A stretch of 64,000 nucleotides of DNA from assembly GCA_016794985.1 (NCBI GenBank), contig JAEUIQ010000070.1, positions 1 to 64,000 on the forward strand, read 5' to 3'. Positions within the stretch are counted from its first letter, which is position 1; every line of letters starts with the position of its first letter. The translations under genes were made by a program, and so were the position numbers. The notes below the pieces were generated by a model. That model saw nothing but the letters and a program-made list of their open reading frames with translations, made no database searches and was not told where the DNA came from. Shown here one piece after another: positions 1-7,455 of the stretch. Source of the stretch: Planctomycetaceae bacterium (lineage in GTDB: Bacteria; Planctomycetota; Planctomycetia; Pirellulales; Pirellulaceae).

Positions 1-1290
1 GGCGATGATTTTGATTCTGAATCTTTCACCCATCATCTTTTACCAGCGTCCCGGCTGACAAATATGGTAAAAGATGACGGGTAAATAATATTTAACCAAG
101 GAATGCGACACTCCAAAAAATCCACGCGGCATTCCTTTGCCACCATTCCTTTGCCCCCATTCCTTTGCCTTCCGCGACTGCAGCGTCGAAAGTGCAAGGA
201 ACTGCCAATTGCGAAAGAAGGTTGGCAGAGGAATGTGGGCAAGGGAATGAAGACAACAAAATTGAGTATTTCACTTGGGACTTTCGCAACAGTCCCTTGG
301 GTGGCGATGATTTTGATTCTGCATCTTTCACCCATCATCTTTTACCAGCGTCCAGGCTGACAAATATGGTAAAAAATGACGGGTAAAAAATGATTTAACC
401 AAGGAATGCGGTATGCCACAAAATCCACGCGGCATTCCTTTGCCCCCATTCCTTTGCCCCCATTCTTTTGCCCCCATTCTTTTGCCTTGCGCGTCCGCAG
501 CGTCGAAAGTGTATGGAACTGCCACTTACGAAAGAAGGTTGGCAGAGGAATGCGGGCAAGGGAATGAAGACAACAAAATTGTGTATTTCACTTGGGACTT
601 TCACAACAGTCCCTTGGGTGACGATGATTTTGATTCTGCATCTTTCACCCATCATCTTTTACCAGAGTCCCGGCTGACAAAAATGGTAAAACACGACAGG
701 CAAAAAATTCAACCCAGAAATGCGACATTCCACAAAATCCACGCGGCATTCCTTTGCCCCCATTCCTTTGCCCCCATTCCTTTGCCTTACGCGTCCGCAG
801 CGTTGGAAGTGCAAGGAACTGCCAATTGCGAAAGAAGGTTGGCAGAGGAATGCGGGCAAGGGAATGAAGACAACAAAATTGAATGTTTCACTTGGGACTT
901 TCGCGACAGTCCCTTGGGTGGCGATGATTTTGATTCTGCATCTTTTACCTATCATCCTTTACTCGCGTCCGAGCTGACAAAAAATGGTAAAAGATGACGG
1001 GTAAAAAATGATTTAACCAAGGAATGCGACCTTCCACAAAATCCACGCGGCATTCCTTTGCCCCCATTACTTTGCCCCCATTCCTTTGCCCTACGCGTCC
1101 GCAGCGTCAAAAGTGCAAGGAACTGCCAATTGCGAAAGAAGGTTGGCAGAGGAATGTGGGCAAGGGAATGAAGACAAGAAAATAGAGTGTTTCACTTGGG
1201 ACTTTTTCGCGAAAATCTCTTGGGTGGCCGTGATACAGATTCGCCATCTTTGCCCCAGCAGCCTGTTCCAACATCCAGGTTGACAAAACG
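1..1290. repeat. Tandem array of ~300-bp structured units
   Basis: Four copies of a unit begin at 1, 303, 620 and 920 (periods 302, 317 and 300), and a decayed copy begins near 1226. The left edge is cut by the window. Each unit can fold into three successive hairpins. In unit 1 these are 29-45 with 65-81 (17 bp, one mismatch), 130-169 with 224-249 (imperfect, about 26 bp), and 277-282 with 291-296 (GGGACT/AGTCCC). The second hairpin is built on a 14-bp sub-repeat (CATTCCTTTGCCCC), present about 3 times in most units and 4 times in the 317-bp unit, which explains its length. Open frames across the array exist on both strands but have no domain-like content, so I treat it as non-coding. The function is unknown. 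Confidence 0.9.
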
Positions 1291-1458
1291 CTCGTACAAG
1301 CCGGTTCAAGCCGAGCGTGAGGATTCGGTCGAGTAATGACTTGCCGGAGTTTGATGGGCTTTCTATGATGGGCTGGGACGTGGGACTTCGTGCCGGGAAA
1401 GACGAATAGTCTCCAAAGGCAAACAGCGTTCTTGAATGGTTGCATGTGGAGGTGTGTA

Positions 1459-1944
1459 ATGAAAATTCTCAGTTCCGGACTCTTGTTGGTAGGCCTGGGC
1501 TTGATCGCTTTCAGCGGTTGGCAGATGTATCAATCTACCCGTGACGTTCAAACATTGGTCGAGATTCAGTGGCCAATTCCGGAACTGGCCACCGTTGGCG
1601 AAGACACGCGAGCCCCGATCACGTTGACCAATAACAGTTCCAGCCCCGCGCGGATTGTGGGCTTGAACCATTGCTGAGGCCTGAACTGCGTGTTTCGGTC
1701 CGAAACACCTATTCCTGCTACGATTCCGGCTGGGGAGTCTCTTTCGGTAAAGCTGGTTATGCAGAACCAACAAGCGGGCGATTACGAGCAGCCGGCTACC
1801 ATTTACTTGGAAGTCGAGGGCCAATTGATCGAAAAGTCGGTGACCTTGAAAGGGCAGGCTTTACCAACGACTGTGCCAACACCGGCAGACGCGGCAGCAG
1901 GCGATCAAACGACGAGCATTAAGGACGATCACGATAAACGCTGA
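1459..1944 (+). CDS. Membrane-anchored DUF1573-like protein, candidate selenoprotein (in-frame TGA at 1675-1677)
   Basis: The frame runs from ATG 1459 (GGAGG at 1447-1451 is a good ribosome site) to a TGA at 1942-1944, about 161 residues, with one internal TGA at codon 73. Residues 5-24 form a membrane anchor or uncleaved signal, and the rest should be outside the cytoplasmic membrane. Residues 40-140 look like a small beta-sandwich of the DUF1573/ASH kind: a TLTNNSSSPARIVGL strand segment, then a Cys cluster, then IPAGESLSVKL. The cluster reads H-C-[TGA]-G-L-N-C, so the TGA sits between Cys72 and Gly74, where such proteins often carry cysteines. Sequence after the TGA keeps the domain pattern for 88 codons. 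Together with the SECIS-like hairpin at 1690-1708 this suggests selenocysteine. The alternative is a recent nonsense mutation of TGC or TGG. The family assignment is by pattern only. It stands alone between the repeat array and ygfZ. Confidence 0.7.
1690..1708 (+). promoter_or_regulatory. SECIS-like hairpin after in-frame TGA
   Basis: GTGTTTC (1690-1696) pairs perfectly with GAAACAC (1702-1708) around the loop GGTCC (1697-1701). The loop begins 20 nt after the TGA at 1675-1677, with 19 nt between. Bacterial SECIS elements lie inside the coding region just 3' of the UGA and need a G in the first two loop positions. The E. coli fdhF loop has the same GGUC core at nearly the same distance. No bulged U like that of E. 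coli is evident. The hairpin is also codons of the protein (C-V-F-R-S-E-T), so it could be chance. Confidence 0.55.
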
Positions 1945-2054
1945 CCCTTCTTTCATGGGCAAGCCAGAACTGGAGCTAGTTAAGTTACTGCAGCTTCCGT
2001 TTGGGGTGATCCTTGCGCAATGGTAACCGTTGACAATCGCGTTTGAGATTTGAC

Positions 2055-3065
2055 TTAGAAGATTTGTACGATCCTATGCGGCATGAGCGAATCGTTCAGG
2101 CACAGTTGCCAATCCAAGCCGCCTTTGTTGTTAAAATCTTCGACCGCCGCTGCTCGAATTCGCACCAGGGCTCGATCACCACAAACAGAAGTCATTTGGC
2201 CGAGCGATTGTTCGGGGTTGCGGATCGTCACGTGGTTGATTGGCGCGGTTGATTCGCAGTCTTTTAATTCCTCGGGCCACAACGAGTCGAGAGTCACCGT
2301 GCGCAAGTTCCAGTTCACATGCCCCATCGCGTCTAGTCGCGCGACCGTTTCTTGTCCCAAGTAACAGCCCTTCGTAAAACTGATCGCTAAATCGTCTCTT
2401 AATAACTCTTGAGGTAAGGTATTACCGATGGAATCTTGCCCGATGACTGGGACGCTCGCTGCGATCCGCCATTGATGGTAGTCCATGATCGAGGTCGGCA
2501 GGCAAACGGTTCTTCCAGGAAATGCAGATCGCCATGAGGCAGACTCGGTCACGATTTCCGACAATTCCAACGCGTCAGAAGTGATCAGCCACCACGCATC
2601 GTGCGAAGCCCGCCACACGCACCACTGGGAACTCGAAATAGTCGTCTTGGGAAACTCGCCGGAGACCAAACCATCACACAGCTTTCCGCGTCGCGGGACA
2701 AGAAGCTCGGACCGACGCGGTTTTTCGCTCTGGATTGTCGCAGTTATCAGCCATGCACGAACGTTGCCTCTCGACAGTTGCACATCTTCGGAGAACAGAT
2801 ATGCATCCAGGTGCTTGATGGTCTCGTCGGCCGATTGACCGGTCAGCATCAAAACCATTCCGTGATCATCCGCCAATGCGGAACCCCACGACAATACATG
2901 CCCCTTGGCGTTGAGCAACATGAGCTCTTGCGCCTGACCGGGCTGCAAGCGTTTCAGATCAGCCGTACAAAAATTATTGAGAAACTTCACCACGTCCTTG
3001 CCGGCAAGTTGCACAAAGCTCCACCCGTGGGTTGGTGCAACCGATAATGAACTGTTGTTGTTCAT
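2055..3065 (-). CDS. ygfZ: YgfZ/GcvT-like folate-binding protein
   Basis: 336 residues. The diagnostic YgfZ motif K-G-C-Y-x-G-Q-E is at residues 232-239, and the N-terminal part has the GcvT-like pattern of a segment read out as 'FLNNFCTADLK...LLNAKGHVL'. YgfZ proteins bind tetrahydrofolate and help assemble or repair certain Fe-S enzymes, such as MiaB-type radical SAM proteins. It acts in the cytoplasm. Its start overlaps the end of the upstream LarA-N-like gene by 4 bp (ATGA), so the two are surely co-transcribed. The family call rests on the KGCYxGQE motif and the length, and is firm. The exact client protein cannot be told. Confidence 0.9.
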   Translation of the reverse strand: MNNNSSLSVAPTHGWSFVQLAGKDVVKFLNNFCTADLKRLQPGQAQELMLLNAKGHVLSWGSALADDHGMVLMLTGQSADETIKHLDAYLFSEDVQLSRGNVRAWLITATIQSEKPRRSELLVPRRGKLCDGLVSGEFPKTTISSSQWCVWRASHDAWWLITSDALELSEIVTESASWRSAFPGRTVCLPTSIMDYHQWRIAASVPVIGQDSIGNTLPQELLRDDLAISFTKGCYLGQETVARLDAMGHVNWNLRTVTLDSLWPEELKDCESTAPINHVTIRNPEQSLGQMTSVCGDRALVRIRAAAVEDFNNKGGLDWQLCLNDSLMPHRIVQIF

Positions 3066-4282
3066 TCAAGAATGCTCCATCGATCGGCGTCACGAATCAC
3101 AGCCAAGTCGGGAAAACGTTGAATCAACTTAGAAAATTCCGCCAAAGATTCGATAGCTCCCAAGCCTAAATCTTCAATCTCACTGGCGTCCAATTCGCTG
3201 GCCAAAAAGATCGGACGGTGCCGAGTGGCCTCTTCAACAACTTCGATGAGGCGTGCCTTCTCGGCATTTCGCTTTTTCGTGCCGCCGCGTCCTGCGCCTG
3301 ATCCGACGACGCCGGGCCCGAGTAACAAAAGGATCGGAGCTTGTTCCGCTGACAAGGCCAGCGCGTTTTGCAATGCCCGCCGCAAGCGATCCCATAAACC
3401 AAGGTCATAATGGGCTTCCAAGGTAGCCAACACTGCCTTGTGGGATGCCGGCGCAGCGGTCCAAAGAGACTTCAAACGGTGCTTCGCATAATGTTGTAAT
3501 GCTCCGCGTACTCCCGCGATCACCTCCCCGGTCTCCCCTCCCGGTGCAGGCACGACACCAATCATCAAGAAGGGACAAACGAGGCTTTCCGCTTCTTTCG
3601 CTTCCTCACTTTGTTCGACATGATGGCCGCGCAAACGCTCTTGCGTCTCCGCCGAAGACCACATCGGATAAATCGATCCTGACAGAGTTAGCGCCTCGTC
3701 ACGATTCATCAACACAATCGGGATCACAACATCGGCCTCGACTAGATATCGATTCAGATAAATGGCATGGTTGTGCCGCGACACGCCAACCATCGAAAGT
3801 GATTCTTGATCGTCCGCATGATGGAGGATTTGCCGCGGCCTATCCGTCGAAGTCGAAGAACTAGAATCCGTTGTAGAAGCGGCTTGGCCGGATCGCATTC
3901 GGGAACCGTCGGCGTTCAAAATGCGAATATCTTGTGGGCGAACGCCATGCGCCGTCAATTGATCGACCAGCGCTTCCACCAAAGCTTGGGAACCGGGCAC
4001 GTCGGGCCCAACGCTGATTGCCACCGTATCGTCTGGATAGACCGCGTCAGCCAATGGCGCTGCATCCAACGGTGCTTGCAGTGCCGCCGCCAACTTTGCG
4101 GACCAATCGACCGCCGACGACACGTCGATGGATTGAGCAGCCGAGACAGATTCTGACGACTCACCAAGGAGTGAACCAGTATCTGCAGCAACAGCTCCCA
4201 CGAGTACCGCACCGCGATGTTCGTGCAACACCCGCCACCAATCCTTAAACTTTTCTTCCTGCGGCAACGACGACAACTCCAC
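3062..4282 (-). CDS. LarA-N (DUF2088)-like domain protein
   Basis: 406 residues, no signal peptide. Around residues 75-125 the pattern YPDDTVAISVGPDVPGS followed by a segment with HGVRPQDIRIL resembles the N-terminal domain of nickel-dependent lactate racemases (LarA, DUF2088), which binds the nicotinic-acid-derived cofactor. A later segment (HNHAIYLNRYLVEADVVIPI) fits the same family, where a signal from the substrate side recalls 'D-V-V-I'. The usual LarA length is about 420 residues, but a Ser/Thr-rich insertion near residue 140 and a weak C-terminal half suggest a divergent member, perhaps without racemase activity. It is the first gene of a two-gene operon with ygfZ (4-bp overlap). Moderate confidence in the family, none in the substrate. 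Confidence 0.6.
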   Translation of the reverse strand: MELSSLPQEEKFKDWWRVLHEHRGAVLVGAVAADTGSLLGESSESVSAAQSIDVSSAVDWSAKLAAALQAPLDAAPLADAVYPDDTVAISVGPDVPGSQALVEALVDQLTAHGVRPQDIRILNADGSRMRSGQAASTTDSSSSTSTDRPRQILHHADDQESLSMVGVSRHNHAIYLNRYLVEADVVIPIVLMNRDEALTLSGSIYPMWSSAETQERLRGHHVEQSEEAKEAESLVCPFLMIGVVPAPGGETGEVIAGVRGALQHYAKHRLKSLWTAAPASHKAVLATLEAHYDLGLWDRLRRALQNALALSAEQAPILLLLGPGVVGSGAGRGGTKKRNAEKARLIEVVEEATRHRPIFLASELDASEIEDLGLGAIESLAEFSKLIQRFPDLAVIRDADRWSILE

Positions 4283-4488
4283 AACCTCAACGAATCAACG
4301 AGTATATTGCCCCTCGCCCGACGGTACGGATTGTGCCGGATTTTCTGCGTTGTGACAATCCGTTGAATTGGTTCTGTGGATCAATTGGGTCGTAGCAGGA
4401 AATCGAGACTGGCGAGATTCTCGCGAGCAGCGACGCCGATAATCCTCGGAGTCCTCGCTTTCGAACTCGTTCTTGTAGGCAAGCCACT

Positions 4489-6111
4489 GTGAAAGCACCG
4501 CTAGAATTCGTCGAAATTCCGATTCGCTTGCTATTCTTGTTCAGCGTTCTGAGCTTTGTCGGTTGCCAATCATCTAGTTCTCCCGTCGAGCAAGATCGGA
4601 TCGTCAGCGCCGAGCCTACGGCCCCAGACACGTCGCGTTTGGCGACGATCCGCCGGCAGTGGGAATCCGGTAATGTTGAGCAAAAAGCCGGCGAGCTTTG
4701 GCGAGAAGTGCAAAATCATTATGCCACGATTTCGAGCTACAGTGACAAAGCTCAAGTTCAATTGAGCTACGAACTACTCTCCAACATGATTTACGAGTCG
4801 ATGCCGGTCTCCATCGCGTTTCGGCGTCCTGCAGGTATCGTAAAATCGGAGCTTACTGAAGCGAGCGGAACACCCACCGCCTCGGCAAGCTGGCATGGGC
4901 AGGTGTTTCGAGCCCAACTGTATGGCGATTCGGAACATGTGGCGGTGACAATCAATGAAGCATCGACCAATCATTTGGACCGTCAACTGAAACTGATCTC
5001 TAAACCTCGCCATCTCATGTTGATTCCGACAGAGGACCCCGTTGCCAAGATTTATTTGAGTGGTGCCACCGATATACCACTGAGCGAGCGAGCCTTGAAC
5101 CAGCTTGTCTTATTCGCGCCGCAACTGGAGTGGTTGGATCCCAAGGGATGGGTCGGGGAGATCGAGCGCGGAACATCGCCTGATGGCCGTCAAGACCGAT
5201 CTAGTCAGGGCCAAGAGCCAACTGCGATTGACGACCTCGGGCTCGCGCCCACAAGTAACCTTCTCTTTCGTGGATTGGCGATTCACAACGAACATGTTTG
5301 CGTGAAACTGGGGCAACCGTTTCGCGGATTTGAGACGGAGTTTTGGATTGATGTCGACAACAAGTTGATTCGCAAGTTGGTTTTTGACCATTCTCTTTTG
5401 GATGCAACGCTGTCAAACACCTCCGAAGTGCGACGTTTGCAAATCCAGATTGACTTTGGCGAAATCCTGGTGGGTGAGCAGGCTCAATCACCGAAGTCAT
5501 TGACCGAGTTTCCCACCGACAGGACGGTACGTCACTTCGTTAAGATTCCCGAGGCCTTTCCTTCGCCTTGGATCGGACAGCACTCGCCCGCAGTCACCGT
5601 CACGAGCCACATCGGAACTGCCATTCGACTACCGTCGAAGACCTTGGCTACGGTCGCCGTATTCCTTTCGCAACTTGACGCGGATGCCGAATGGTGGCAG
5701 ACACTGAAGCAATTGGCGAAAGTCGACAAAAACAATTCATTGCAAGTGGTTCTGATCTTGGACGGCATTGCGACCGGGACGGTTGTGACTCCGGTCGCGA
5801 ATCGCTCCGTCGCGGTTTCCGAACCGCAACTGGTTCCGGCCGGAGCGGAGGCCTGGCGGATAATGGGATTGAATCAGGGCCGATGGGTCGTGGTTTGGGA
5901 CTCCCAAGGGACCGTTCAATACATCGGAGCTGCCGATCGCGACGGAATAATCGCTACAGTCGGTACTATCTTTGGTCGGCTCGCCAACGGGGACTCCATC
6001 GGCGCGGAAATGATCGCGGAGTATCAATCCTTCTACAGTGAATATCTAAAACAGTTGGAGGCCCAGCAGGTTACGGCTGTGCCGGCGTTGGTGGGCGGCT
6101 CGCGACCATGA
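4489..6111 (+). CDS. Lipoprotein, LolA/DUF2092-like N-terminal part
   Basis: 540 residues from a GTG at 4489. The N-terminus is a lipoprotein signal ending in the lipobox V-G-C near residue 26, so the protein should be lipid-anchored outside the cytoplasmic membrane. Residues 55-330 contain 'LWREVQNHYATISSYSDKAQ' and alternating strands like the outer-membrane lipoprotein carrier/DUF2092 group, which describe a beta-sheet half barrel. The C-terminal third (about 385-520) has the feel of a thioredoxin-like fold (two stretches predicted as strand-helix-strand, such as a 'VAVFLSQLDADAEWW' segment) but no CxxC motif. I infer a cell-envelope protein with unknown job. The start is uncertain because no clear ribosome site precedes it. 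It is divergent from the LarA-N/ygfZ operon. Confidence 0.65.
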   Translation: MKAPLEFVEIPIRLLFLFSVLSFVGCQSSSSPVEQDRIVSAEPTAPDTSRLATIRRQWESGNVEQKAGELWREVQNHYATISSYSDKAQVQLSYELLSNMIYESMPVSIAFRRPAGIVKSELTEASGTPTASASWHGQVFRAQLYGDSEHVAVTINEASTNHLDRQLKLISKPRHLMLIPTEDPVAKIYLSGATDIPLSERALNQLVLFAPQLEWLDPKGWVGEIERGTSPDGRQDRSSQGQEPTAIDDLGLAPTSNLLFRGLAIHNEHVCVKLGQPFRGFETEFWIDVDNKLIRKLVFDHSLLDATLSNTSEVRRLQIQIDFGEILVGEQAQSPKSLTEFPTDRTVRHFVKIPEAFPSPWIGQHSPAVTVTSHIGTAIRLPSKTLATVAVFLSQLDADAEWWQTLKQLAKVDKNNSLQVVLILDGIATGTVVTPVANRSVAVSEPQLVPAGAEAWRIMGLNQGRWVVVWDSQGTVQYIGAADRDGIIATVGTIFGRLANGDSIGAEMIAEYQSFYSEYLKQLEAQQVTAVPALVGGSRP

Positions 6112-6386
6112 CAATTTCCAACATCCCAATCCAACCAATCGCTAGGACCGGCACTTCCAGAATTCGCCGCATTCCCCGAGTCTTCTGCACGCTTGGAACA
6201 ATCCTCCCAACACTTTGCAGAACCACCTGAATGTTGGCAATTCCTGATCGCTATTGCGAAAGCGGCTGCCGAAACAAATGACAGCCACGTGAAGCGGTCC
6301 AACTAGCCGTTTTGGTGGTGCAATGGAATTCAATGATTATGGACGTGATTCACGTTCATTGACGCGGTCGAGAGGAGTCGAAGGCT

Positions 6387-7337
6387 ATGAAGCTGCTGAA
6401 GAATACTTGGTTTGCGTGGACAGCGATTGTCTGTCTGGCAATGTTACTTGCCAATCACTCGGTGTCCGCCCAAACGGATTGCGGTTGTAATCAACCAATC
6501 GCTTCTCAGGGCTATTCGTTGGACAATTACGGAGCGTCACCCTGTGGCACCGGCTGTGGGTCGGGTACTTTCATTGGTCGTCTCCGCAACGCATTTAGTT
6601 GTGATTCAAAGTTTCGCCCAGGACTTTGGGATGGCTACTGCGACGAACGCATGGCCTGTGATCGAAGTTTGCCTCGGTTCGGCGGATTAGGTTGTGCGAG
6701 CGGATGCGGTTCCGCGACTGCGACCGGCGACTGCGGTACTGCCGCACCACATGGTGGCGACGGTGGTTGTGGTGGTTGTGGCGTAGGTTGCAATATCTTT
6801 GGAACTCGTCACTTTGGCGGGTGTAGCTTGCGACGACACTGCGGATTGCACCGCGGTTTGAGAATGTTCCATTTTCCACAAGCTGCTGGCTGTGGCTCCG
6901 GCGCTTATGGGATCTCTCATGGCTGCGGTTGTGGTGAAGAAGTCGCCGTCGCGGCTTCCGGCTGCGAAGGTGGCTGCGGTTCAGGTGGCTGCGGAATCTT
7001 TGGTTCCGCCCATAGCTGCTTCCGCAATGACGGGCACTTCTTTGGATGCTTGAGCCGTCATGGTCACCGTCATGGACTATTCTCGGGTCGGCACGGCTGC
7101 GGTTGCAAGTTGTTTAGCGGTCGCCACGGACACGGGCAAGAAGTTGGTTCGTTCGGTTGCGGGCATTGCCAAAACGGTAGTGGAATGGAGTCTTACGAAG
7201 TCAGTTGCGGATCGGATCACACGACTCCCGCACCACCGGCTAATCCAGTAATGGAATCTGCTCCAGCGATCGAATCAGCGCCAGCGATCGAATCAGCTCC
7301 AGCAACGGAAACTGCACCACCGGCCGTTAGTGGTTAG
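6387..7337 (+). CDS. Exported Cys/Gly-rich protein
   Basis: 316 residues with a clear signal peptide (about residues 1-29, ending VSA-Q). The mature part is dominated by GCG, GCGG and CGxGC motifs with many His residues, including HGHRHG and GRHGHG runs. The low-complexity tail repeats ESAPAI three times with variation. The many Cys and His residues would suit metal binding or a disulphide-linked surface layer, and that is inference only. No catalytic domain is seen. The last three residues and the stop codon come from a TTAGTGG heptamer repeat (7327-7368), so the 3' end may be unstable. A strong terminator follows at 7414-7441. Confidence 0.8.
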   Translation: MKLLKNTWFAWTAIVCLAMLLANHSVSAQTDCGCNQPIASQGYSLDNYGASPCGTGCGSGTFIGRLRNAFSCDSKFRPGLWDGYCDERMACDRSLPRFGGLGCASGCGSATATGDCGTAAPHGGDGGCGGCGVGCNIFGTRHFGGCSLRRHCGLHRGLRMFHFPQAAGCGSGAYGISHGCGCGEEVAVAASGCEGGCGSGGCGIFGSAHSCFRNDGHFFGCLSRHGHRHGLFSGRHGCGCKLFSGRHGHGQEVGSFGCGHCQNGSGMESYEVSCGSDHTTPAPPANPVMESAPAIESAPAIESAPATETAPPAVSG

Positions 7338-7368
7338 TGGTTAGTGGTTAGTGGTTAGTGGTTAGTGG
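7327..7368. repeat. TTAGTGG heptamer x6
   Basis: Six perfect copies of TTAGTGG run across the stop codon of the Cys/Gly-rich gene (TAG at 7335-7337). Because 7 is not a multiple of 3, gain or loss of copies downstream of the stop has no effect on the protein, while changes before it would. Confidence 0.95.
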
Positions 7369-7413
7369 TTGATCCGCAACGCTCTCGCAGTGTTACCGAG
7401 TCATGAATTCTAT

Positions 7414-7441
7414 AAGCCCGCCGACATCGGCGGGCTTTTTT
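7414..7441 (+). terminator. Rho-independent terminator
   Basis: An 11-bp stem (7414-7424 with 7427-7437, including AGCCCGCCGA / TCGGCGGGCT) is followed by a run of T. It lies 77 bp after the Cys/Gly-rich gene and just before the convergent end of priA. Confidence 0.92.
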
Positions 7442-7455
7442 GTTGGCGGGTCCCA

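Noticed and set aside
413-997. A 194-residue open frame in the tandem array
   Set aside because: It runs through about two repeat units and reads the 14-bp sub-repeats as low-complexity peptide. Similar frames exist on the other strand, so it reflects the repeat, not a gene.
1-1290. CRISPR-like array
   Set aside because: Units are about 300 bp, internally similar along their whole length, with no short repeat plus unique spacer pattern and no cas genes.
1459-1677. Simple truncated pseudogene reading of the first TGA gene
   Set aside because: Kept as the main alternative but not preferred: reading frame, domain pattern and a SECIS-like hairpin all continue after the TGA.
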